Shown piece by piece: positions 10,569 to 22,289 of a DNA stretch of 64,000 bases. This DNA comes from Cylindrodendrum hubeiense (Eukaryota > Ascomycota > Sordariomycetes > Hypocreales > Nectriaceae), in contig JAANBB010000114.1 of the NCBI GenBank assembly GCA_014621425.1, positions 1-64,000 of the forward strand, read 5' to 3'. The notes beneath the pieces are model-generated. The model was not told where the DNA came from. It ran no database searches and was given only the letters and a program-made list of their open reading frames with translations. How positions within the stretch are numbered: position 1 is the first letter of the stretch; each line of letters opens with the position of its first letter. A program made the translations under genes and the position numbers.

Positions 10569-12718
10569 TCACTTTGTTTTTCCCAAGCCGAGTTTCTCCC
10601 GCGCCGTGTCCCGCAACTTGAACTTCTGGATCTTGCCGCTCGCTGTCTTCGGGTACTCGTCGATCCAGAATACATACTTGGGCACCAGGTGCTTCGATAA
10701 CCGCGTTGCCACCCACGCCCGCACCGTCTCAGGCGTTAGCGTGTGCTGTTGCTCGCTTTCTTCGATAGTCGCTGCATCGTCGTCGCTCGGCTTCCATCCC
10801 CGGGCTGGGATCACAAAGGCGGCGACGGCCTCGCCCAGTCGCTCATCCGGGACACCGACGACGCTGGCCTCGCGCACGCCCACATGCGTCATGAGGCAGT
10901 CCTCTACCTCGAGGGGGTGGATGTTCTCACCGCCGCGGATAATCAAATCCTTGATGCGGCCCGTGATCTGCACATAGCCGTCCTCGTCCATCTCGGCCTC
11001 GTCGCCCGAGTACATCCACACGGTGCCGTCCTCGGGGTCAGCTAGCCGCGCCTCCGCCGTGCGCTCTTCGTCCCCGTAGTAGCCTTTCATGACGAGATAT
11101 CCTGCAGCTGCAAGCTCGCCCCGCTCACCCAACGGGAGGATGCGGTTCCGGTCGTGGGGGTCGACGATCTTGACGCCCGTGTGCGGCATCGGGACGCCGA
11201 CGCTGGCAGTGCGCTTGGCCAAGGGGTCTGAAGGCGCCGTCATGCAGCTGACGGGGCTGGTCTCTGTCATGCCGTAGCAGATGACGACGTCGCCGAGGCC
11301 GAGCCGGGCGTAGAGGGTCCGCATGAGTGACTCGGGGACGCTGCTACCAGCAACGATGCCCTTGGTGAGGTTTTGGGGTGGCGAGTCTACTACATCACCG
11401 GCGTCGAGCGCCTCGAGCACTGCCACTAACATGGTGCTCACACCGTACAGCCCCGTGGCATCATGGTCGACGCACATGCGCAGTGTGGCGACGGGATCGA
11501 ATGCCGGGCTGGGGAAGAGGATGGCCGCGCCGGTCGTAGCCGTCGCCATGTAGCCCAGGACACTACCGAAGCAGTGGAACAGGGGCGGTGGGACGACGAT
11601 GCGGTCCTGGGGCACGAGTCCCATACGGTTGGCAATCAGAGCGCCGTTGTTGAGCACAGAACGGTGCGACAGCATAGCGGCCTTGGGGGTTGAAGTAGTC
11701 CCGGAGGTGAACTGGATGTTGACCGTTTCGTGAGGATCCAGGGGCTCATTAGGTGTAATAGGACGGTCGGAGCCGTCGAGGAGGATGGAAAAGGGCGTCA
11801 AGGCGCGGCAGGCCTCAAGGTTGAAGTTGATATCGGGATGACTGATACGATTATCCACGACGATGACCTTTCTCAGTGATGGGACAGTCTCGCTCTGGAC
11901 CGTCGGACCATGGAGGTCACCGACGATGCTCTCGAGCAGAGGCTGGTTACACCTCCCCTTACCTGGTCGATACGCCAGGTCTGTCACGGCCCCAATGATC
12001 AGAACCTCGACGGCGAGGTGCTTCAGCGCAGCGGCGACCTGACGATCATTGAAGCCTGGGTTCAAAGGCACGAGGACGGCGCCGAGCTTGAAGATGGCGT
12101 AGGTGAGGGCGGCGAAGTCGGGGGTGTTGCCGAGAGACACGGCGACCCGATCGCCCTTGCGGACGCCGATGGAGGCGAGCGAGGCGGCCAGGCGGTTGGA
12201 GAGGAGGTCCAGAGCGTGGTAGGAGAGTGATGTTTCGTCGGCAGAGACTGAGAGTGAAGGCGATGATGGAGAGCGGGCAATGACGGCAGGGCGGTCGCCA
12301 TGGGAGGAGACAATCGAGGAGAAGTGCTGCGGGATGGTGCCGGTGTAAAGAGCGGGCTGAGAGAGAGCGTGTTAATGAATATGCAGTGTCATGAGATGAT
12401 GTGAGAGGTGCTGGCGTCGACAGATGAGAGGCAACTCATGGGTCATGCGAGTCCCCCATATGTCCCAAGGTTGGCATCGCCGTTACTTGATGGGGAGGGC
12501 ACCATTCCACGACGTGGAAACTCGCATATAGCTTCACCTCATCGTGACATGCTGCCACGCAACCAACCGCAAAGAAGACAGTCAGCACATACCTCATCAG
12601 GACCCCATCGAAGACTCAATCGTGTGGTCGCGACCGCCCGTCTCTGCTGTACTGTTCTCCTCACACTCGTAGCCCCACCGGCCATACACCGTTTAGCCAA
12701 TCCTCGCATCATTGTCAT
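10569..12718 (-). CDS. AMP-dependent acyl-CoA synthetase, probably mitochondrial
   Basis: ANL-superfamily enzyme that activates a carboxylic acid through an acyl-AMP intermediate and transfers it to CoA; medium-chain or branched acids are most likely. Exons are 12718-12593 and 12356-10569, giving 637 aa. Exon 1 is a basic, Arg-rich leader (MTMMRGLAKRCMAGG...) ending RWGPDE, and exon 2 continues with PALYTGTIPQHF. This resembles the GPxEPxL start of fungal medium-chain acyl-CoA synthetases. Core motifs present are the nucleotide loop TSGTTSTPKA, YGMTETSPV, YSGDEAEMDEDGY, GRIKDLIIRGGENIHP and the C-terminal lysine motif KTASGKIQK. Two loop residues differ from the usual TSGTTGxPKG. An upstream in-frame start at 12790 would add 24 residues. 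There is no peroxisomal C-terminus. Substrate cannot be read from sequence. Confidence 0.88.
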
Positions 12719-14138
12719 CGTCGACGTTGTACCCGCATTGACGGGGAGTAGGCTGGCTGGGCTCTTTGGCTGCGCGGACGACCTGGCCAATCTCCAACGA
12801 CACTACTGAAGGGCGCTCTGTCGTGGTGAAATGACAGAACTCACTCACACCATGTTTCGGCGTGCCAATGGATTGGATGTTGAATTATATGTGGACTCGG
12901 TGTCTCACTCGATGTCTCGCTCGAACCTCGGGCCTCGCGTCTGGCGTCTCGTGTCCCTCGTGTCTCGTCTCGTCGTTTGCGTAGAGAAAACTGCTGCAGC
13001 GCCGACTTGAACCAAGAGATCACCACTGCTTCCCCCCTTGGCCTCGGCTACCATCGCCAATGATAGCCGTACCTCCGCTTCTCTCTTCCCCTCTCCACCT
13101 GGGCGGCATGCATGCAGTACACGCTGGGGACGGGGCGTGTAGCCGTAACCCAGTCACTTCCCCTCAGCCATTCGCCCAATGAATGGGGCCGAGAGCGAGG
13201 CGCATGCGCACCAAATCTGGGGAAAATGCGGGGTTGCAACGGACAACGCAAACCCGACTTGGGCAGTTGAACTGAATTGAGCTGACCTGGCCTGGATGGT
13301 TAGGTCATTCTCGGCGAGAAACGAGATACATGCCGCATCTATATGCGGTGAGACGGGCGGATGGAGGTAGCATTGTAGACATCAGGAAGAGGAGGCTGTA
13401 TAATATGGTTGGTCAATGCCTGGATCGCTATCATGACGCATGAGATTGCCCTTGTGGTGTGATGAATGACGCATACTGTCGAGAACACTGGTGAGCAACT
13501 CGCTCGCTCATAGCTGCTTCTGATTGATGAGATGCCTCTTGGGCACTGTCTAACATCCCTTATCCGGGACGAGGCCACATCAGTGCAGCAGCAGCAGCTT
13601 GTCTCTTCCAAGGCCAGGACTGCTCTGCGCTCTTGACGGATCTATCTCCGCCACCTCGAGTCCTCGCATTTGCTCATGATAAAAATGTATGCATTGGCCG
13701 CGCGATTCGGCCATGTCCACCGTCAAAGAAGTCATCCTACTCCTACTCCATGAATTTCTTGCCCCGTGCAACACCTCAGGAACTGCTAACAGCCCTGGAA
13801 AGAACATCGATGATGGCAACTCAAAACGTGGGGGAAATCCCAAAATCTATCCCAAAAAGACACACACTCCGTAAGAAGAAAACGAAGAAAAAAATCAAGT
13901 CTAATCCCCTTACCCTCCAATTTTTTTGCGTTTCCTCTGCAATGCAATCGTTGTAGGTAGAACAGGTCCAATGGGAACCCGCATAGGCGGAAACCAGTCC
14001 AAAGTTGGCACTGAAGGATGCCATTAGAATAGAGTAGCAGCTGAAATATACAATGTCGAGAAGCGTATCTGAGGTGGGTCGTCGCGAAGCATAAAGTCTC
14101 GTCGGGTATTGTGTATTGTAATGGTCGGAGTCTTGAGG
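12719..14138. other. Intergenic region
   Basis: This lies between the starts of the acyl-CoA synthetase gene and the end of the mannosyltransferase gene. It contains short G/C-T/C repeats of the TGTCTCGCTCG type near 12900-12970. No protein-like frame, tRNA or known element is recognised. Confidence 0.45.
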
Positions 14139-15351
14139 TTATTGCTTGATGACCTGCTGCTCCGGCTTTTGTACGGTCTGCTCTCCCTGCTGCTCGCCCA
14201 TGTGTCGCTCGCTCTCGGGTTTCCATGTGCCTAGGATTAAATAGTTAGCACCATCCGCAAACTTCCGCTGTTAAGAGTATTTGCTTACCTTCGAAGTCGT
14301 GCTTCACAAAGGCCATGGGATCATCAGGCTCCTTGGCGCCCATCTGTCCCACACCTGGAGAGAAGCTCGTGATGGGAAGAACCACAACGTCACCCACTCG
14401 CTTGCTCGTCTCCATGCCCGTGAATTGATGATAGTCAATCTTTTCCTTGCTCGCCTTCACATTGAAGTAGCGCTCGTCGTTCAAATAGTCCATGATGGTA
14501 TCTGTCCACACGGCCGGGCCAGTGAACTCTACAACATCGTTCCCGACCAAGTTTTCGAGCTTGCCCTTGCTCTTCCAGGCAAGGGTCTTCTCAGTGATGC
14601 GGACAATGATATCGCGTAGAACGGGGTGGCCCGGTTTGCTTTGGATAGTCCATTGACAGAATTGGATGCGGCGGCTGTACCAGTCGGCCCAGTCAGGACG
14701 ATCGGGGTCAGCCTCGATACCAACGACAAGACCAACAGTTTCGCGAGGGACATCCTCTGGGATCCACTTGAAAGCGCTCTGGATGGCGAAGGTGTCGATG
14801 TCTGAGTAGATACCGCCACGAGCAAAGAGAATAAGGTAGCGGAAGAAGTCGGCCTTGAGGACAGGTAGGGGCATGGCATTGTAGGCCTCAAGAACCTCGG
14901 GGATTGAGGCGTAGAGGAGTCTGAGTAGGTGAACAGCGACGTCGTCAGTGATGACCTCGTGAACAAAGCCGGGATGTTCATCGGTCCAAGACGCCTCCTC
15001 GTCGCGGAACTTGAAGTCGGGGTCGTCGGGGCTTTGCTTCCAAGTCTGCCAGATGTAGGCAGGGAACTTGGACTCGACATCGTAGGGGTATGCGTAGGCG
15101 AGCTTTCCTTCGGTTGGCATATCCGACATGTCAATGCGGGGCCTCATGCGTCGTGGCTTCACCTCCATCTCTTTGGGTTCTGCGGAGTTGGGGGTTGTGG
15201 AATCGGGGTTTGCGGCGGGAGCGTCATTGTTGGAGGCGGCGGCGGCCTGGGGGGTCGAGGTAGCTAAAGGGGAGTCGTGCGATCGGGAGATGAGGAAGAA
15301 GAAGGTGAGGATGAAGAGGGCGGCCACGATGGCGCGACGAGAATTGAGCAT
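14139..15351 (-). CDS. Och1-type alpha-1,6-mannosyltransferase (glycosyltransferase family 32)
   Basis: Golgi type II membrane glycosyltransferase, probably adding the alpha-1,6-mannose that initiates outer-chain N-glycan elongation. Exons are 15351-14289 and 14230-14139, giving 384 aa. A single N-terminal signal anchor spans about residues 7-22 (IVAALFILTFFFLI), followed by a Ser/Thr/Pro/Ala stem to about residue 80. The catalytic domain has FPAYIWQTWK at its start, the KADFFRYLILFARGGIYSDID block, and a DXD motif (DID, 184-186) for Mn-GDP-mannose binding. The last exon encodes the typical fungal ending FEGTWKPESERHMGE followed by a Gln/Glu-rich tail. Several GT32 paralogues occur in filamentous fungi, so naming it Och1 itself is uncertain. 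The GT32 call is firm. Confidence 0.9.
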
Positions 15352-15973
15352 GACAGGCGATGGGCGACGACTCGACTTGGACAGTTCTAGATGCTCTCGT
15401 ATGGTAAAGGAGTGGATGCCCGTGACAGGGAGGAGGTACCGTCGGAAGCGGAGGAGAAGAAACGAAAGCGAAGGACTAGAGGCGCATCGAGAAGAGAGAG
15501 TGGCCGGGAGGAAACGAGGGGAAGAAGAGAGGCGACGACGACGACGACGGGCAAAGAATTGAGATGCAACAAAAAGTGACCCGGGGTTGCGTCGCGGCGG
15601 GAAGGGGAGTATTGTAGGGTGGGTATCGCAGAGTGGGTATTGTAGGGGGGAGCCACAGTTGGAGACGACCGACGCTGGCGCAGCACAGGCACTGTTCTAG
15701 CAGTGGTTCTAGCACCGAGCCCCAGTAGCCGTCGCACCCTAGGCAAAATGAGGTCGCGCGCAATCTCTGGAGCTGCAGGTCGTGGCGTTGCACTCGCCGT
15801 TAGAGTGTTCGCCAAGAGGCCCTAGTCGCCAAGGGGAAGTGGTGAGGGCTGTTTCGCAGGCGCTGATTGCTGAAGGCGTGAGCGGCTATAGCCTCGAATG
15901 CGAGCTACTGTATTGCTGGACGTCGTAGGGAGCGCTGTTGAAGGAGTTGAGGTGAGGGGGGGGGGCACGACGA

Positions 15974-16012
15974 GGCGATGGGATGGATGGGATGGGATGG
16001 GATGAGAGGATT
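15974..16012 (+). repeat. GGGATG-type short tandem repeat
   Basis: Repeated GGGATG/GATGG units follow a run of ten G bases at 15956-15965, upstream of the mannosyltransferase gene. This is a simple repeat with no evident function. Confidence 0.75.
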
Positions 16013-16228
16013 GGCTGGCCCGAGATGAACTGAACACAGACGCCAAAGCCGTAACGAGCGACCCGTAACGAGCGAGCCGCGGTTTATGGGCAGAAATGAT
16101 ACGTGGCCCTGGTGCTTGAAGCAATGGAAGGAGCCACGGACGGCACGAGCGACGAGGGAAAGTGACGTGGAGGCCCAGACCACGCAGAGTTACGATGGAT
16201 CGAGGGACCACGGTTCCAGGGCTATCTG

Positions 16229-16272
16229 GTACCTCTAGTACCTCTAGCTGATGTACCTCTAGCTCACGTACC
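16229..16272 (+). repeat. GTACCTCTAG interspersed tandem repeat
   Basis: Four copies of GTACC, three of them extended to GTACCTCTAG, occur within 44 bases with irregular short spacers. Because GTAC is self-complementary the array could form weak hairpins. No known element is recognised. Confidence 0.7.
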
Positions 16273-17273
16273 CTGAATCTGAAAATGCCCCTGAGACTTG
16301 GTTGGCGGACAGAGCTCCGAGCCCTTGAAGAGTCGGTAGCCCACCGTACATACCTCCGCCGCAGCCACTGTAGCGAACGGCCGTAGGGAACCCCTTTCGG
16401 GGAGTGGAGGACCCGGCCACGGAGTCACTTCCAGGGTATGTCGATCGCAAAGGCGTTGTGCCACATCATACATGTCGCTGGCCACCGCAAGGCGAGAAGC
16501 GTTCGGTGACAATTACTGGACGAGCCACTGCGCTGCGTAATTGGGATAGTACGCGCATGCTGCCAGACTTGGAGTAGTAACTCGAAGTCTATGAGCCACC
16601 CAACGGCTGTCCAAGGGAGATGGGCCCAGTCACGACCAGCAACCCATGTCTCAACAGTGGAGACGTGGGGCAGAACAAGAACCATCAGAACCGCAGCACA
16701 AGGGATCAAATCTAACCTGCGCAAAAGAGCATGGACCCAGGGGCCAGAGACGAAAGAATGGACAGAAGGAAGATATACACACTGTTGCGAACCGGGACCG
16801 AGACCGATCAATCGGACGGAAAGCTGTTCGTCACTGACGCTATGTCTTGGTTTCGAAGCCAATTACTAGCCTCGGCCAGGAAGGCATTGTGATGGCACCG
16901 AAGACAAAAATGATGCCATAATATCGGTATGCTACAGACGCTACGGGTTGTCTCGGATTATTCATCATTACCACTGGCTGGCTCGTACTACAACTAGATC
17001 ACCGTTGCTGACGGTGCTTAAACGATATCACGCGGATGGAGTTCCGTTGACAGGATACGGATTATCCGTACAGCCACATCAAAACTACGAATCTAGCAAC
17101 CGACCAACAAAGCTGACGCGGACGCAGGCGTGGTGCCCTCACCCTTCATAGAACAAGCATGCATGACGCATCGGACGGACCACAGTACTATATACAGTGC
17201 AGACGACCGGAAAGGAAAGAGGTGGCGAATTAGAAGCCCCCTGTTGCACCCGTGTTTCGACAACCTATTGCAT

Positions 17274-17302
17274 CTTCATGTGTCTTCATGTGTCTTCATG
17301 TG
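17274..17302 (+). repeat. CTTCATGTGT minisatellite, three units
   Basis: Three perfect 10-base direct repeats, the last one base short, lie in the gene desert. No coding frame is associated. Confidence 0.8.
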
Positions 17303-20300
17303 CAGTCCAAGACAAGGTCGAGACAGGAAGCCCACAACCAAAACCAGGCCAAAGCTAAATAAACCAAGGCAGTCCCGCGTTGAAGAGACGGCATGAGGCT
17401 AGCAACCGGCGATTGGATGGATTCGACACACCGCTGAGCGATGGGATGGACAGGGTCCCCTGTTCGCTGCTCGGGCGGATTGCCTTGGATGTTCCTCTTG
17501 ACCTCAGATAGATTGAGCGTCGCCGCTTGTTTCAGTGTTCCCGTCCCGCCCAGCGCCAACCAGATTGCCGCCGCGCAGGCATTTGCCTCCCTCCTCACAG
17601 GGTCCACGCCGGAGAAGGCACATAAGATTTGGGGCACCTGACTCTCAAGTAGAGATACGAGGCCACAAAAAGAGGGTATCGGTAGCGGACGTCGTCATCA
17701 GAATTAGCCGATAATTCCTGTCCTTTCGATACTATACGGCAAGTACTTCGGCCGCGAGCGGGCCCTTCAGCTCCACCGTAAAAAGGGGTCCGTGATACTC
17801 CTCAAAGCGAACGGGTCCGCGGATCGTCCATTTCGTCATACGAACTCGAGTCCAGGGGCGCAGCGGGCTAGGAAATTTAGTTTCTCTAGTGAGAAACGGT
17901 GAATTTCCCATGAAACTGTTCAATTCCCGTCGTGTTAATAGAGGTTTCGGTCAATAAAATGCTTAGGGTAGCACAGATTGAGATGGTCGCAACGCAGGCG
18001 GAGCCACCATGTCAGAACCTTGAGGGACTCGAACCAAGTTCCCATTTCTGGTCATGATTTCTCAGGTCAATTCACATCATTGGCGAGGTGTTGGTGGGCA
18101 AAAAACTCTAGTTCGCATGAGATGCAAATGCAGTTTGCGTTTCGCGACTGATGCACAGGCCTCGCTTAGTCTCAGAAACACCACCTGTTTGGGTCCGAAC
18201 CTCTACTCGACAAACGCGACTCAGCTCTCCACAATCCTCAATGTTCGTGGGTAACCAACCAATTTTGGATCTAGATGGCTGGTCCTCATCACACTGTGGC
18301 AAATCCAACGGCAGTCAAGACATTGCGTGGAATGGGGGAGCATATATTGACTACTAGCCTGGTCTCGAAACAAGCCTCAATGGATGGCCCCCATGATATT
18401 ATGTGCATTGTCTTAGAGGCAGAGACACATGCATCACATGTCACTGGCAGGTCGGGGGAACACCACACCATGTCTTCATACTCGTTTCTTTTTCGAAGCC
18501 TGCACGACCAGTAAACGTGCCATAATTAGAATGTGATTGATGTAGAATGACTGCAGAATCCACGGAGGTCAATTCAGTCTGAAACTGGTTCCGAACCGGA
18601 GCTGTTGATTGCCGCTGACTCCCTTGTCTGCACATGTCGGATTTGTGAAGTCTAATCTCAGGCTTTGTGAGGAACAGTCATGGCAGTCCCGAGTTCGAAA
18701 TCCTAGAGACTGGATATCCGTTGTCATCTGTGGCTTTCGATTATGAAGAAATGGCCCGAGGCTGATATACTCGAGTATTGGCGTGTAATCAAGCGACCCC
18801 TACTCGCTGACTGACCGGACGCTTGCTTGATCAGCAAGGCCCAAATCCCCCGACATCGCGGGAAGGGTCTTGGCCAGTCCTCGATCCCGCCCTCCAGCGC
18901 TTGGCTCGGAATCGGGCGCGCCCTTGGCCTCGTTTTACCTAGCCTGGGCTGAAATGTTTCGACATGAAAACCGAATGCTGGGGGTAAAGGAGTTGGAGCT
19001 TCCTCGGAACGGGACGATGTGACATGGCCGCCCCGGTTTTCTCGCCATGATTGCGCGGGGTGTCATGACTGCCTTGAAGCTACGGCGGTGATCACGAGTA
19101 TCCAGTATCTAGGTAATTATCACCGACAGCCATTGCAGGCGCGGGCAGCCATGTACCATGCATGGGAATTTCGCCGAGTGCCACGTCTCGCCCTCTCGCG
19201 TTGCTACACGGGGAGGCGCGACAACGTGTACCTGAAGCATGCTACTAGGCTTCTCCGATGCTGGCGCAACTCTCCGACAATGCTCGGACTCGGCAAGAGA
19301 AGTTGCAGAGCGCGTGCCCGTCTTGTGGCGATGCATATCCGAGGCGGGCAGACTTCATGACCGTGTCTAAGAATCTGGCTGACCATGTTTCTTGATGAGG
19401 AAGCTGCCTGTGATGCGAGAGGGGGGAAGGGTAGGGGTCGAGGGAACAAGCGCCCTTGGCACGACGAGCCCACGACATAAAGTTCAAGGGATCATGACGC
19501 CCTCCGACTCCGACGTCGACAGACCCGTTCCGTAGGGCTAGCTCGGAGAGGAGCCCCTCCCCCACTTCCAGATGTCAGATGTATGTGCTGATTACGGAGT
19601 AGTTGGTATCCGTTTCATCGTGATCTCTACTCTGTGTTGTACCGTGCGTGTACCTTAGTTGGCAAGCAGATACTGCCCTATCTGGTGCAGAGTGATCCAT
19701 CCGGCATGATGATTTACAATACGAGGTTGGTGAGATTGGGAATGCAGCCCTGCGTCCGCGCGGTTACTTCACATGGATGCTGCGCTCTATCGGAGAGAGC
19801 AACCCTACCGTGCGGGCTAGTGATGACCGATGCCGCTGGATTTTGATCGGGGCATGGCCGGTATTTCGAGATTTCGTGGGGGGGGGGGGTAGTAGGGTGA
19901 GACAGGCGGTCATGGTTGGGCCACCAATTTGTCAGCGGTAGACCGAAGGGTCGGGGGTTCGGCCGCCACCACCCCGAATCGCTTCCTTGTAGCTGCGATA
20001 GACGAGAGGCGAGGAGGCGAGAGACGAATGAGGAAAATGGCCAGCAGCATTAGCAAACCACCCACTTTAGCGACGGCGCACTTACCTAAGGGCCTGGGCG
20101 CTGCCGGACATTGGCTCTTTCTCCGTTGATTGACAACGAGCATAGGTCATAGGCATCCACTAGTCCAGTATCCGGAAGGAAAGTCGGATTCCGGGGATTG
20201 TCTTGTGCTGCTTGTTCCGTGGGTGGGTATCTCCAGGACGGGGGGAGGGTGTTCTGGAACCCGAAAGCGAACGGCGAGAAAAGACCGTTGGGCAGTCTCC

Positions 20301-21401
20301 GCCTGGGCTCAACTCCGCAAGGGATGGCCCGCTAGCAGCATGAGTGAGAATGAGACTACTAGGATACTATGAATACAAATCAAATCCTGGTGCGGATGTT
20401 AAATCAAACAAATGCGAAGGCAAATGAATTGCTTGCCACCTCACAGGCTAACTACAAGGTCCCAGGCAAGTGTGTTGGTTGGCACCGGTCTCGGGACATC
20501 TGGATCGTCCGAGGATGCCGGACAGCGAGCGGACGGGGCCCCGCTCCCACGCGGACTTAAGCCCAGTAAATCCCAGCGACGTGCATCATCCATGTATGGC
20601 GTTTGTGGGCACTGGAGCTGGGCGCTGGAGCTGGAGCTCACGGAGTAAACTACTGGCCATCTGCGTGTGCTACGCAGAGGCATGCAGCGCGAAGAGGAGG
20701 GTTGTATTCGGCAGGTACCTGATGATCTTGGCCTGCCGGACTTTGATGTCTCCCTGCTCCAATGCCCCATTGACTTTGTGGTGGGCACTTTCGCTGTTGT
20801 GGGTAATGGCCGACACATCGATAACTCCAGAACGTAGCATTCCCTGACAAATTGGCATCATCGGAGATACAAGAGCATCACTGAATGACAAAGAAAACGC
20901 CGCGTGCCGCCTCCCTACGTAAACGCCGGAGCCAATGCGAGGATGTTGTAAGTCCATGGCCATCGTCGACCCTCTTCCGGCGCCATCGGCGATTGAGTCG
21001 CTGTGCGTCCGGGGTGACGGTTGCGCCGCGGAGAGTTTTGGGCGCTGGGAGTGACAGCCACCCAGGATGGCGAACCGAGGAGAGTCGCACACCACCCCCA
21101 GGCCAAAAGAACTCTTGCTGAGTCGCTGCTGATGCGCCCGAGTCCCAGTGGGCAAAATACTCGATCCAATCCCTCGCCGTCGCAGTAAGACGGCCGTGCT
21201 GGGGTGCTTGCTGGTAGGGCCCTGGGATCCGATAGACCGGGAAGCGGGCGTGGCGACCCCGGACGCAACGCACCCAAACTCCACTCGCGCAGCGTGGCCC
21301 GGAGCGCGTATTCAGTCGCACGGCGTACTACCCATGTACCGTGGCTCTTGCGGCCTAGGGGGGCTTGGGGGGCCAGGCTTATGTGTGCCTCCCGCGCGCG
21401 C

Positions 21402-21466
21402 GGTGGGCTTGGTGGACATGGTGGACTTGGTGGTGGACCTGGTGGACTTGGATTACCTGGATTACC
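21402..21466 (+). repeat. GGTGGACTTGG-like imperfect repeat
   Basis: Imperfect 9-12 base units of the form GGTGGAC(C/T)TGG run for about 65 bases. In one frame this gives a Pro-rich run in a spurious minus-strand reading frame. It is best read as a degenerate minisatellite. Confidence 0.65.
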
Positions 21467-22289
21467 GAGCTGGTCGGACTTTGTGGGCGGTGCGCGGGCG
21501 GCATCCCTCCCACTGAGTCCAGCGGCTGAGAGCTGGGCTGCACTGGCTGAGCTGGCTGGGTTTCGATAACGTACGCCCAGGCCTAGACCCAGTGCCACTG
21601 TCGTTCCGTCCCCGTCCCCACGGCCCAAAGTGCTCCATGGCTTCGGAGATTTGCAAGCATGACAAAACCCGCCGCACAGCAGCAGCAGCGACAGCAGCAC
21701 CTGGCACCTGGGCGTCTGGGCACCTGGGCACCTGAGCACCCGTCGTGCCCCCGTCGGCTTGGGCGGGATGCAGCACAAGGCATTCCCGGAGGGGAAACCG
21801 CTTTAAATACCTAGCCTTAGGTCGCTTCCCCCGCGAGCCTTTCTAACCCGGCTGTTCTGTTCTATTCTCCATCATATGTGACGTCGATATCCAGTATTCC
21901 ACTATTACAGCGCTGCAGAGTAACCTGCTGGTTGGTTCCGAGAGCTCCCCCATTGTCCCCCATTGAGAATTGCGACATTGCGACATTGCTTCAGCCCCGA
22001 CGACACTCAACGCATTTACACCTCGGCTCACCTTCCGCTCCCACAACTCACTCGCCCGTCTACTTCTCATCACCCCGACGATCTAATTCAACACACGATC
22101 CCGAGGGCTCGCAGACAAATCAATAACTAAGCAAACTACGTCACACGACCCCAAGGTCTCTCGATGTCCTCGTAATCCCCCCGCCGAGGTTCAGGGTCCC
22201 AGAGAAACCGGGCGGGTTTGTCATACTTCCGTCCGTCTACATCCTCTCGTCTTCCGCTTCGCGACATCACCAACAACCGCACAACAAAC

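Larger units (their letters stand above)
15352..22289. other. Gene desert with scattered short tandem repeats
   Basis: About 7 kb without a gene I can support. The first 450 bases are the G/A-rich (C/T-rich on the minus strand) leader of the mannosyltransferase gene. Low-complexity tracts include poly-G at 15956-15965 and 19878-19889, GGGATG repeats at about 15974-16012, and several short tandem arrays listed separately. Minus-strand frames of 204 and 287 codons at 20670-21778 are rich in Pro, Arg, Gly and Ser and overlap each other in different frames, so I treat them as chance. The final 500 bases are the promoter and leader of the DUF3237 gene. Confidence 0.45.

Noticed and set aside
18660..18720. 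TTCGA-containing stretch considered as a tRNA B box
   Set aside because: The loop has an extra base (GAGTTCGAAATCC), and I could not form acceptor or anticodon stems or find an A box upstream.
19925..19980. GGGTTCGG with nearby GCGGTAGAC considered as a tRNA
   Set aside because: The spacing and stems do not fold into a cloverleaf.
20915..21778. 287-codon minus-strand frame in the first gene desert
   Set aside because: Pro/Ser/Arg/Gly-heavy, overlaps a 204-codon frame in another phase, runs through a degenerate repeat, and shows no domain or splice signals. Most likely chance in GC-rich DNA.
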